A stretch of DNA of 18,585 bases from Bacillota bacterium (GTDB lineage Bacteria; Bacillota_A; Clostridia; Acetivibrionales; DUMB01): the NCBI GenBank assembly GCA_023621975.1, contig JAMOAC010000328.1, forward strand, positions 1 to 18,585, in the 5' to 3' direction. Below are positions 8,078 to 15,590 of the stretch, piece after piece. How positions within the stretch are numbered: position 1 is the stretch's first letter; every line of letters starts with the position of its first letter. The notes below the pieces were generated by a model. The model had not been told where the DNA came from. It was given only the letters and a program-made list of their open reading frames with translations, and did no database searches. Made by a program: the position numbers and the translations under genes.

Positions 8078-8986
8078 GTGAACAATATATTGACAACAAC
8101 ATCAAGCTTTAGTATAAATGATTTTCCGACTGGATTGAATGTAATTCATAATCCATATAAAAGAAAACTTACTGAAGATGAAATAAAAGGCTTGATAGCC
8201 AAATACCAGCCGGTGGGAATCATAGCAGGTGTGGAGCCTCTGACAAGGGAAGTCTTGATGACGGCAAAAAAGCTTAAGGTTATATCCAGATGTGGAATAG
8301 GTGTAGATTCTGTTGACTTAAAGGCTGCCGAGGAATTAGGTATAAAGGTAACCATAACACCTGAAGCGCCTATGATATCAGTTGCTGAACTTACCATTGG
8401 GTTAATTTTATCCCTCATAAGAAAAATAAATGTACTTGATGCAGGAATAAGAAAAGGAGAGTGGAAAGGACCTAAAGGCAATCTTTTATCGGGCAAAACA
8501 GTAGGAATTATCGGCTGTGGGCGAATTGGAACTTATGTATCAAGGCTCTTGAAAGCTTTTGGGTGTAATGTCATAGGTTATGATAACCATGTAAGGGAAC
8601 ATGAAGTATGCAGGATAGTTGGATTTGAGGAGTTATTGAAAGAATCGGATATTATTACTTTGCACATACCCTATACTGAAGAAAATAAGAACATTATTGG
8701 GGCAGAACAGTTGAAGAAGATGAAACCTTCATGTTTACTAATTAACGCGGCAAGAGGCGGGCTGATTGATGAAGATGCCCTCTATGAGGCACTAAAGAAT
8801 GGTGAGATAGCAGGCGCCGCTCTGGACTGCTTTGCTGAGGAGCCTTATAAAGGACCGTTAACAAAACTTGAAAATACGGTTTTAACTCCACATATGGGTT
8901 CCAGTGCAATTGAAGCAAGAATTATGATGGAAAAGCAGGCTTTGGATAACCTTGTACAAGGACTTAAGGAATTTGGGATAATTTAA
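8078..8986 (+). CDS. D-isomer-specific 2-hydroxyacid dehydrogenase (phosphoglycerate dehydrogenase-like)
   Basis: This 302-aa protein interconverts a 2-hydroxy acid and a 2-keto acid with a nicotinamide cofactor. The GTG at 8078 is the start: GGAGG at 8064-8068 sits 9 nt upstream and no better ATG exists. The Rossmann loop GCGRIG is at 146-151, and Asp169 (GYDNH) at the end of the next strand favours NAD. The catalytic triad is visible: Arg226 (NAARGG), Glu255 (FAEEP) and His272 (TPHMGSS). There is no ACT or regulatory domain such as that of the longer SerA enzymes. As last gene of the sugar-acid cluster it may reduce or oxidise a keto acid made by its neighbours rather than make serine. Glyoxylate/hydroxypyruvate reductase is an alternative. 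Confidence 0.85.
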   Translation: MNNILTTTSSFSINDFPTGLNVIHNPYKRKLTEDEIKGLIAKYQPVGIIAGVEPLTREVLMTAKKLKVISRCGIGVDSVDLKAAEELGIKVTITPEAPMISVAELTIGLILSLIRKINVLDAGIRKGEWKGPKGNLLSGKTVGIIGCGRIGTYVSRLLKAFGCNVIGYDNHVREHEVCRIVGFEELLKESDIITLHIPYTEENKNIIGAEQLKKMKPSCLLINAARGGLIDEDALYEALKNGEIAGAALDCFAEEPYKGPLTKLENTVLTPHMGSSAIEARIMMEKQALDNLVQGLKEFGII

Positions 8987-9069
8987 TCCAAATGTGAATT
9001 AAAGGCGTATGAAAAATTTTTTTATTCAGCATTATGGCATATAGTTTTAGCAAGATTCTATTCAAGAAT

Positions 9070-9098
9070 TTGTAAGAAAACAATATGATTAATATAAT
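9070..9098 (+). promoter_or_regulatory. Sigma-A-type promoter for the GH57 gene
   Basis: TTGTAA (9070-9075) and a perfect TATAAT (9093-9098) are separated by 17 nt, with AT-rich sequence upstream. The position, 48 nt before the GH57 start codon, and the lack of a clear terminator after 8986 suggest an independent promoter inside possible read-through from the upstream cluster. Confidence 0.6.
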
Positions 9099-9110
9099 AC
9101 AGGCCTGTAT
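9097..9110. promoter_or_regulatory. 14-bp perfect palindrome overlapping the -10/transcription start, candidate operator
   Basis: ATACAGGCCTGTAT is a perfect palindrome that begins on the last two bases of the -10 hexamer and covers the expected transcription start. A bound dimeric repressor would block this promoter. The regulator is not in the window and I do not recognise the motif as a known family's site. Confidence 0.45.
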
Positions 9111-9145
9111 ATTTCGTTGAAAAGCGGATTTCAGGGGGTGCCGGA

Positions 9146-10687
9146 ATGAAATACATTACCATCTTCCATGCCAATTTAAACTATGCCTATCTTACGCCTG
9201 ACAAGTACGAATTTGTAATACGAAAAAGTTATGAGCTTATTTTCGACACCATGCGTGAGGATTTCCCTGACACAAAGTATGTATTTGAAGCATCAGGCTA
9301 TACCATTGAACAAATTGCAAAACTTGCACCTGATGTACTGGAAAAACTGAAGGCGGCAATTGAATCGGGACAGTGTGAATTCATGGGTTCTCCCTATGCT
9401 CATCCCATGCTTCCCAATTTTCCCAAGGAAGATGGAATATGGTCTATCAGGTTTTCCAATGAAGTTTACCAAAAATACCTCGGTATACAGCCAAGGAGCT
9501 TCTGGAATCCTGAATGCGGATGGAGGAGCTACGTTCCCGAACAGGTTTATGAAACTGGCTACAAAAATCTTTTAGGCGATTTTGAGGCATACAGCCGTTC
9601 CCTGGGAGTGAACGGCAAACCGCAAAGACCGGAGATTTACGAACTGGAATACAGCAAAGAACCTGCTTTTTATAACTTTGGATTCAAATATGACTTGCCG
9701 GGAAATGAAAGAGCTATTCATTTTCCCTTCAAGCATATAGCAGGCATGCCTGAAGGGAGCCTCCGCATGTTCCTGCGCACGGACCGCGTAGCCCAGTTCG
9801 GAGTGAGGTTCTTCATGGGAATGGAAGGGTATACATTTAAAAAGTACATGGATCTTATAAGGAAGTATTCGGAGCAGTTACCCGGAGAGCCTGAAGGAGC
9901 CCTTATCATATTTGCAGATGATGCAGAATATATAGGTACAAACGGCTGGTTCAGGCTGAAGTACCAGAACAAGCCCGACAATGTTTTTGAAGAAACTCCG
10001 AAATCTAAAGAAAATCTGATAAAGCTGATTTCAGAGGTAAAAAAGCTGGGAGAGTTTGTTACTTTTGACTATGCCTGCAATGAGATTCCAGCGCTGCCCG
10101 ACACAATAAATTTTGATGACGATACGGCCTGGCACGGCGCGAAGGCATCCACGTGGGCAAATACTCCAATGGCAAGGCTGTTGCGACCATGGCAGGATCT
10201 TGTGAGGGAGAAGCTCAGGAGATTAGCTCCTGAAATGGATTATGAAACGTTAAAAAAGGCTTGGTATCACCTTACAAATTCATACAACTCGGACGGCCAG
10301 TGGCCTCCAACGCTGCCTGATGCACCACATATAATCCATCCGTTTAATTATAGCTATTGTTTTGAAAACCTGTTAAAGGCGGAGCTGCTTGTTGGGGGAG
10401 TTGACAGGTCAAGGCTCAGTGTTAATCCGATTTATACCATGAAGGAGATACTGAGCATTCAGCAGGATCTTGTGGAATCAAAGGCAGAGGAGATACTTTC
10501 AAACGGGAGTGAAAAGGAGAAAGCGGACGCAAGGCTGGCAAAGGAACTTGTGAAAAAATCCCGCGATTTAAGCTCAATTATAGGTTCAGGGGTAAATATC
10601 CTGTATTCCGATGAATACAGAATAAGAGCTGAATTTCTTGTAGAGGCAAGGCGTCTTGTGGGTGGAGTGGAACTGGAAAAGATATAA
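9146..10687 (+). CDS. Glycoside hydrolase family 57 protein (alpha-glucan-active enzyme type)
   Basis: This 513-aa protein shows the GH57 conserved regions in order. Region 1 reads FHAN (His8), region 2 CEFMGSPYAHP at 77-87, region 3 WNPECGW at 120-126 with Glu123 as the expected nucleophile, and region 4 FADDAEYIG at 256-264 with Asp258 or Asp259 as acid/base. A helical segment with AWYHLTNSYNSDGQWPP at 372-388 corresponds to the downstream helical domain. GH57 includes alpha-amylases, 4-alpha-glucanotransferases, amylopullulanases and branching enzymes; I cannot choose among them. No signal peptide is visible, so cytoplasmic action on glycogen or imported maltodextrin is likely. The ATG has an AGGGGGTG site just upstream. 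The gene has its own promoter and a terminator directly behind it, so it is monocistronic. Confidence 0.85.
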   Translation: MKYITIFHANLNYAYLTPDKYEFVIRKSYELIFDTMREDFPDTKYVFEASGYTIEQIAKLAPDVLEKLKAAIESGQCEFMGSPYAHPMLPNFPKEDGIWSIRFSNEVYQKYLGIQPRSFWNPECGWRSYVPEQVYETGYKNLLGDFEAYSRSLGVNGKPQRPEIYELEYSKEPAFYNFGFKYDLPGNERAIHFPFKHIAGMPEGSLRMFLRTDRVAQFGVRFFMGMEGYTFKKYMDLIRKYSEQLPGEPEGALIIFADDAEYIGTNGWFRLKYQNKPDNVFEETPKSKENLIKLISEVKKLGEFVTFDYACNEIPALPDTINFDDDTAWHGAKASTWANTPMARLLRPWQDLVREKLRRLAPEMDYETLKKAWYHLTNSYNSDGQWPPTLPDAPHIIHPFNYSYCFENLLKAELLVGGVDRSRLSVNPIYTMKEILSIQQDLVESKAEEILSNGSEKEKADARLAKELVKKSRDLSSIIGSGVNILYSDEYRIRAEFLVEARRLVGGVELEKI

Positions 10688-10714
10688 ACATTTCATATGC
10701 ATGGCTCAATGTTG

Positions 10715-10761
10715 ACACCTTCATTTTGAAGTTATAAACTTTCAGATGAAGGTGTTTTTTT
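10715..10761 (+). terminator. Rho-independent terminator after the GH57 gene
   Basis: Arms ACACCTTCAT (10715-10724) and ATGAAGGTGT (10746-10755) form a 10-bp stem. An inner GAAGTT/AACTTTC pairing can extend it with a bulge, and a run of seven T (10755-10761) follows at once. It lies 27 nt after the GH57 stop codon. Confidence 0.9.
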
Positions 10762-10819
10762 ATTTTTAAGTTGTGAGATTTTTGCCGCGCATTTTTAAAT
10801 TGTGAAATTTTAGCCGCGC
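10762..10819. repeat. Tandem 29-bp imperfect direct repeat upstream of the FtsEX-like module
   Basis: Two abutting 29-nt units (10762-10790 and 10791-10819) match at 26 of 29 positions. Each has an AT-rich half (ATTTTTAA, then TTGTGA) and ends in GCCGCGC. The repeat ends 42 nt before the coiled-coil protein's start codon, exactly in the space where that operon's promoter or operator must lie. A TTGTGA box recurs in each unit and could act as a -35, but no clear -10 is visible. Confidence 0.7.
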
Positions 10820-10861
10820 AAGGTGAGCGAAAGGGAGCTTGAGGTAAGTAGGGGGTTAATT

Positions 10862-11980
10862 ATGGTTAAATTCCGGAAACTGTATCCGCACATCATTATC
10901 AGCATGGTTATTGCATTTTCGCTTATTACTGTCTTCCCGAATCGAATTTTCGGACAGGTGAGCCCTATTACCGAGATACAGGAAAAACTGGAAGGAATTT
11001 CTGAAGAAGAAAGAAAAATTCTTTCACATCTGTTTATCCTTTTGCAGGAAATTGAAGAGATGGACAGGCAGAGAGCTGAAATTGCGCGGGAAATAGAAAC
11101 ATTGCAGAAGGAAATTGACAACCTGGAGATGGCAATTGAAAAGCAGGAGAATGACTATAACAACCAGCTTAAGATTTTGGAACTTGTTCTGGTAAGTTAC
11201 CAGAAAAGAGGGCCGGCCTCCTACCTGGAAACACTGCTCAGGGCAAAGGATCTCACTACTTTTATCAGGAGTTTTAATACCGTAAGGGATCTTACCCGTA
11301 ATGTGGGAGAACTTTTGGATGATATTGAAGAAAGCAAAAAGGAGCTGACAGCCCAAAAAGAAGTCCTTGAAGACAAAGCGGCACTTCTGGAAAAACGTAA
11401 TGCAGATCTGCAGGCTGCCCTTGAGAGAAAACAGCAGATAAGGCAAGAGCAGGAAGCCTATCTTGCTTCATTGAGAGAAGGAAGGGAATACTATGAGGAA
11501 CAGCTGAGTAACCTGCAGAAAATGTGGGACGACATTAAGGTAATGTTTTCGCAAATCATGGATGAATTCAACAGAATCATGAATGAAGTGGGAATACCTT
11601 TAGAAGCCCTCAATATAAAAATTGCTTTTCCGGCTGTCAAGGGAACAATTTATGAAGAAACAATAAATGATTTAATTAAGGAACATTCCAGGCTTCCGGA
11701 AATGACTTTCCGCTTCCGGACCGGAAAAGTGGAACTGGAGGTGCCCGAAAAGCATCTAAAACTTTCAGGGACATTTTCCATAGAAGGTAAAGCAGCTATT
11801 AAGTTTGTAGTAGAGGAAGGCAGTTTCTATGATATGCCGCTGGAGTCCACATCTATTGAAGAACTGTTCAGGAATGGATATTTGCTGATTGATTTCAGCG
11901 GATATGTAGATAACGTAACTTTGGAATCAATAGAAATTAAGGAAGGATGTATGGAGTTTAAAATAAATCCTTTTTTCTAG
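10862..11980 (+). CDS. Exported coiled-coil protein, PcsB/CwlO-type N-terminus with non-peptidase C-terminal domain, FtsEX partner
   Basis: I chose the ATG at 10862 (GGGGG at 10851-10855) over the in-frame GTG at 10823 because it puts a signal peptide at the N-terminus: charged MVKFRK, a hydrophobic stretch at 10-25, and probable cleavage near Gly31-Gln32. The mature 340 aa have long heptad-rich coiled coils at about 36-110 and 140-220, separated by YLETLLRAKDLTTFIRSF (121-138), a segment typical of the PcsB/CwlO/RipC class of peptidoglycan hydrolases controlled by FtsEX. Residues about 250-372 form a beta-rich domain with no NlpC/P60, CHAP or LytM residues; its only Cys (363) lacks a matching His context. 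It is followed by FtsE- and FtsX-like genes. I infer an extracellular adaptor that transmits ATPase-driven motion to a separate cell-wall enzyme. Residues 250-372 match no domain I recognise. Confidence 0.75.
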   Translation: MVKFRKLYPHIIISMVIAFSLITVFPNRIFGQVSPITEIQEKLEGISEEERKILSHLFILLQEIEEMDRQRAEIAREIETLQKEIDNLEMAIEKQENDYNNQLKILELVLVSYQKRGPASYLETLLRAKDLTTFIRSFNTVRDLTRNVGELLDDIEESKKELTAQKEVLEDKAALLEKRNADLQAALERKQQIRQEQEAYLASLREGREYYEEQLSNLQKMWDDIKVMFSQIMDEFNRIMNEVGIPLEALNIKIAFPAVKGTIYEETINDLIKEHSRLPEMTFRFRTGKVELEVPEKHLKLSGTFSIEGKAAIKFVVEEGSFYDMPLESTSIEELFRNGYLLIDFSGYVDNVTLESIEIKEGCMEFKINPFF

Positions 11981-12013
11981 GCAGTACCAGATAACGGCAC
12001 GAGGGGGATAAAG

Positions 12014-12706
12014 ATGATTGAGGCAAGAGAAGTTTCATTAAGATATGGTGATGGAACGCTGGCTTTAAAAGATATCGACCTGGAAGTAAAGCCGGGTGAA
12101 TTAGTGTATGTTACGGGACCCAGCGGCTCGGGAAAAACCAGCCTGTTAAAACTGATAATGGGAATAGAATATCCTACTTCAGGTTCTTTAAAAGTACTTG
12201 GCCAGTCTATGACAAAGGATAATCAGGCAAATATAAGAAAGATGAGAAGACTGATCGGTCCCGTTTTTCAAGAGTTCAAGCTTATAAAGGGCAGAACGGC
12301 ATTGGAAAATGTTGTTATGGGCATGAGGTTTCTGGGCATCCCTCCCAGGCAGATGAAGGAACGCGCCAGAAATGCCCTTGTCAGAGTGGGCCTGGAACAC
12401 AAGATTTTTTCAAGAATCGAAAACCTGTCCTGGGGAGAAGCCCAAAGGGTAGCGATTGCACGGGCGGTGGCGAGGAAGCCATTGTTAATATTGGCGGATG
12501 AGCCCACGGGTAATCTTGACCATGACAATGCATTAAACATCCTGGATCTTCTGACTTCCTTTAAGGACAACAATACAGCGGTTATCATCACAACCCATGC
12601 CACCCACTTGATTGAAAATCGAAGTGACGCTACTTTTATCCACATACATGAAGGGAGCTTGTCGGTAAAAAGGAGGGCAGTGTGCGGTGAAAACTGTTAT
12701 ATATAA
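12014..12706 (+). CDS. ftsE: FtsE-like ABC transporter ATP-binding protein
   Basis: This 230-aa ATPase has the FtsE/LolD-type size and layout: Walker A GPSGSGKT at 35-42, Q-loop Gln86 in VFQEFKLI, signature LSWGEAQR at 138-145, Walker B LLILADEP at 157-164 followed by TGNLD, and H-loop His195. The signature has Trp where FtsE and most ABC proteins have Gly (LSGGE), a notable change in the ATP-contacting loop. The start follows GAGGGGG by about 6 nt and lies 33 nt after the coiled-coil gene. The last 20 nt overlap the permease gene, suggesting translational coupling. It is likely the cytoplasmic motor of an FtsEX complex that controls cell-wall hydrolysis. A divergent paralogue rather than the cell's main FtsE is possible. 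Confidence 0.85.
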   Translation: MIEAREVSLRYGDGTLALKDIDLEVKPGELVYVTGPSGSGKTSLLKLIMGIEYPTSGSLKVLGQSMTKDNQANIRKMRRLIGPVFQEFKLIKGRTALENVVMGMRFLGIPPRQMKERARNALVRVGLEHKIFSRIENLSWGEAQRVAIARAVARKPLLILADEPTGNLDHDNALNILDLLTSFKDNNTAVIITTHATHLIENRSDATFIHIHEGSLSVKRRAVCGENCYI

Positions 12707-13586
12707 TCTGGGATACTTTTTTAAAGAAGCAAAGAAAATTATCCTGTTGAATTTGCTCTCCAACATCTTTTCCATCCTGGGCACGGGCCTTATTTTATTC
12801 ATATTCGCAATGGTTGTCTGCGGTTGGAGCATTGGCAACCGATTGGTTGAAATGCTTCAAAGGGAAGCTGAGATCAGTGCATATTTTAGCGATGATACTG
12901 ACAAACAGAAAGCTTTGGAACTGGTTGAAACCATAAAAGAAATTGAGGGGGTATCCGATGCCGCATTGATTGACGAAACAGAGGCTTACAACCGGATGGA
13001 GGATATACTGGGTGATGAAGCACACATTCTAAGCCTTTTTGAAGAAAATCCTTTTAAAGCATATATAGAGATAAGAATACATCTGGACGAGGTGGATACC
13101 ATCCTGGAAAAAGTGAAAAATCTTGAGGGCATAGAATATGTAAGGGATAACAGGGAGGTATTGGACAGTATTCAAGGCATTACGGAAAGCCTGAAATATT
13201 TAGGGTATTTGATTTTTGTGGCAGTTAGCATTACCACGCTGGTTATTGTGTCTCACATGATACGGCAGGGTATATACAATAACAGGGAACAAATTAACAC
13301 CCTGCGCCTACTTGGGGCCCCGAACGGTTTTATAGGCTTTCCATTTGTACTGGTAGGGCTGCTGCTGACGCTGGGAGGTGGTATACTGTCAGCCGTCCTG
13401 ATTGTGGCTTTGATAAACGCGGGATATGGGCAGATGAGCGGTACGCTGCCGTTTATTCCGTTACCGCCAAGGAATGAGCTGATCTCCGATTTACTGGTTC
13501 TGATATCGGCAGCCAGCATTATACTGGGAATTGGGGGAAGCCTTTTCGGTTTGTCTTCAATAAAGAATACAGGAAACGGAAGCTGA
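12687..13586 (+). CDS. ftsX: FtsX-like permease
   Basis: This 299-aa membrane protein has normal FtsX length and topology: TM1 at about 26-48, an extracellular domain at about 55-165, then TM2 170-192, TM3 217-240 and TM4 268-290. INTLRLLGAPNGFI (203-216) is the conserved cytoplasmic coupling segment before TM3, typical of FtsX. The GTG start at 12687 is preceded by AGGAGGG (12671-12677) and lies inside the 3' end of the ATPase gene (20-nt overlap). FtsX does not transport; it passes ATPase conformational changes to a periplasmic or extracellular coiled-coil partner, here almost surely the protein encoded two genes upstream. I see no clear terminator directly after it. Confidence 0.88.
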   Translation: MKTVIYNLGYFFKEAKKIILLNLLSNIFSILGTGLILFIFAMVVCGWSIGNRLVEMLQREAEISAYFSDDTDKQKALELVETIKEIEGVSDAALIDETEAYNRMEDILGDEAHILSLFEENPFKAYIEIRIHLDEVDTILEKVKNLEGIEYVRDNREVLDSIQGITESLKYLGYLIFVAVSITTLVIVSHMIRQGIYNNREQINTLRLLGAPNGFIGFPFVLVGLLLTLGGGILSAVLIVALINAGYGQMSGTLPFIPLPPRNELISDLLVLISAASIILGIGGSLFGLSSIKNTGNGS

Positions 13587-13612
13587 ACAAAAATACCGGC
13601 ATTGATGTTTTA

Positions 13613-13642
13613 TTGATAAGATGCTGTTTATCGGGATATAAT
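13613..13642 (+). promoter_or_regulatory. Sigma-A-type promoter for the LTA-synthase-like gene cluster
   Basis: TTGATA (13613-13618) and TATAAT (13637-13642) are 18 nt apart, close to consensus. A small dyad GATAA (13615-13619) with TTATC (13628-13632) lies in the spacer and may bind a regulator. The predicted start lies about 80 nt before the ATG at 13731. Confidence 0.6.
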
Positions 13643-13730
13643 TTGGTAAGGGTAAATAATAAAAATTTATATTGGCTTTAATTTAATGATTTACACAATA
13701 ATTAATATGACATGAAAAGAGGCTGCGAAT

Positions 13731-15569
13731 ATGTTGTCACTTAACGGAATGAAGATACAAACAAAAATGAAGATATTTAAAGAAAGTGTTATAGCATTAG
13801 CTATAACATTTATATTGAGCTTTTTAATTATGACAGTTACATTTGCCTTTTCGAGTGCCACATTCAACTTTCCGCTTTTTAAGAGCTATTTCAGGGGACC
13901 ACTGCTTTTGCTGATGAATTTTATACCTATTTTTTTGTTTATGGCTTTTATGTATTTAATTACTAACAGGCTGTGGGTTGCGTACCTGATTTCATGCATT
14001 TTGTTTGTCACCATGTCTATCATAAACAAGTTTAAACTAATGTACAGGGATGACCCTTTTGCCTTTATTGACGTAAAGCTGATAGGCGAATCATTGATCA
14101 TGGCCCAGAGATACAGCCTGCGCCTGAGTTTCAGGGTTATCATGCTTATAATTGCTTTGCTGGCATTAGCAGTATTATTAAAGATTTTTGTCAAATATAA
14201 AATTGCATCCGTGAAGGTTAGGGTTTCATCCATTATTACTTTAATTGTTGCAAGTGTTTTAATTTTTAAAGGGTTTTATTTCGATGATGAAATATATAAA
14301 AAAGTTGGCGATAAAAGTTTAATAAACATCTGGATAAAATCAGAACAATTCCAGTCAAAAGGGTTCGTGTACCCGTTCATATACAGTATAAAAGACGCCA
14401 TGGAAAAGGAGCCTGAAGGATATGACGAGCAAAAGGCTATAGAAGAACTTGCTGCGAAGGATTACCAGGACATACCGGAGAATCAGAAGGTAAATATAAT
14501 ATCGGTAATGCTGGAATCATACAATGATTTTTCTGAATTTGAAGGCGTGGAGCTTGGAATTGACATATATGAAAACTTTCACAAGCTGCAAAAGGAATCC
14601 ATACACGGCCATTTGATAACAAATGTCTTTGCCGGTGATACGATAAACACCGAAAGGGCTTTCCTGACAGGATACTATAATCAGCCGAAGTATTTCAAGA
14701 AGACCAATTCTTTTGTCTGGTATTTTAGAGAACAAGGCTACAGGACCGAGGCAATGCACCCTATTACCGGGTCCTTTTACAACAGGCGAAACGTTAACGA
14801 ATACCTTGGTTTTGACGCCTTTGACCATTATGACAATAAATACAGGTATGTGCAGGAAACATACCTGGAAGATTATTATTTCTTTGACTATATAATTGAA
14901 GGTTTTGAAAACAGCAAGAAAAATAAGCAGCCATATTTTAATTTTTCCGTAACATATCAGAATCATGGACCGTATTCCTCGGAAAAGTATACGGAAAAGC
15001 AATATTTGAAGAAAAAAAGCGGCTATGATGAAGGTATTTATAATATCATAAACAATTATTTTGCCGGAATATATAAAACAGACCAGGCCATGAAGAAACT
15101 TGTGGACTATTTCAGAAATGAAGAAGAACCTACAATAATTATCATATTCGGCGATCACAACCCATGGCTTGGGAAGGACCACGTAGGTTATGACATGATG
15201 AACATTAATCTGGATTTGTCTACCGTGGAAGGATTTGTAAATTACTTCCGGACTCCATATATCATCTGGGCAAATGACGGTGCAAAAAAAATGTTCAACA
15301 AGGATTTCGTGGGAGAAGGCAACACTGTGAGCCCGAACCTTCTCATGGCTGAGCTGTTCCAGTATCTTGGCTGGGAAGGAAACGAGTATATGCAATATAT
15401 ACTTGATATGAAAGAAAAATTTGACGTGAATCATAAGCTGTACTTTAAGGAAAACGGGGAGTATAAAAAAGAACTGTCGCCGGAGAATAAAGTAATATGG
15501 GACAATTTTTTGAATGTGGAGTATTACTACAGCCATAACTTTAAAGAAGGCAAATTTAGCGAAAAATAG
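13731..15569 (+). CDS. LTA synthase-family membrane phosphoglycerol transferase (sulfatase fold)
   Basis: This 612-aa protein has five N-terminal membrane segments (about 19-41, 55-77, 80-97, 134-152, 164-181) and a large extracellular sulfatase-fold domain, the architecture of LtaS. Metal-binding residues are visible: Glu262 in VMLES and Asp475-His476 in FGDHNPW. GDTINTERAFLTG (302-314) corresponds to the nucleophile-Thr region; Thr304 or Thr307 is the candidate. HPITGSFYNR (343-352) and NHGPY (411-415) are substrate-site motifs of the family. Members use phosphatidylglycerol to build or decorate cell-surface glycerophosphate polymers. Whether this one is the main LTA synthase, a primase or a glycerophosphate transferase to a glycan is open. 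A weak AGAGG site precedes the ATG. It heads a cluster with a GH3 lipoprotein and an ABC exporter. Confidence 0.88.
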   Translation: MLSLNGMKIQTKMKIFKESVIALAITFILSFLIMTVTFAFSSATFNFPLFKSYFRGPLLLLMNFIPIFLFMAFMYLITNRLWVAYLISCILFVTMSIINKFKLMYRDDPFAFIDVKLIGESLIMAQRYSLRLSFRVIMLIIALLALAVLLKIFVKYKIASVKVRVSSIITLIVASVLIFKGFYFDDEIYKKVGDKSLINIWIKSEQFQSKGFVYPFIYSIKDAMEKEPEGYDEQKAIEELAAKDYQDIPENQKVNIISVMLESYNDFSEFEGVELGIDIYENFHKLQKESIHGHLITNVFAGDTINTERAFLTGYYNQPKYFKKTNSFVWYFREQGYRTEAMHPITGSFYNRRNVNEYLGFDAFDHYDNKYRYVQETYLEDYYFFDYIIEGFENSKKNKQPYFNFSVTYQNHGPYSSEKYTEKQYLKKKSGYDEGIYNIINNYFAGIYKTDQAMKKLVDYFRNEEEPTIIIIFGDHNPWLGKDHVGYDMMNINLDLSTVEGFVNYFRTPYIIWANDGAKKMFNKDFVGEGNTVSPNLLMAELFQYLGWEGNEYMQYILDMKEKFDVNHKLYFKENGEYKKELSPENKVIWDNFLNVEYYYSHNFKEGKFSEK

Positions 15570-15590
15570 TTTTAAGAGAGGAAAATACCA

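Noticed and set aside
8987..9069. Terminator after the hydroxyacid dehydrogenase gene (AAAAATTTTTTT near 9012-9022)
   Set aside because: There is a T run but no stable GC-containing hairpin immediately before it.
10823..10825. GTG as start of the coiled-coil protein
   Set aside because: It would place 13 charged residues before the signal peptide, and the ATG at 10862 has its own G-rich site.
14517..15536. 339-codon open frame on the - strand within the LTA-synthase-like gene
   Set aside because: The + strand gene has intact transferase motifs over the same bases. The antisense translation is rich in Ile, His, Val and Phe without domain motifs, as expected of a shadow frame.
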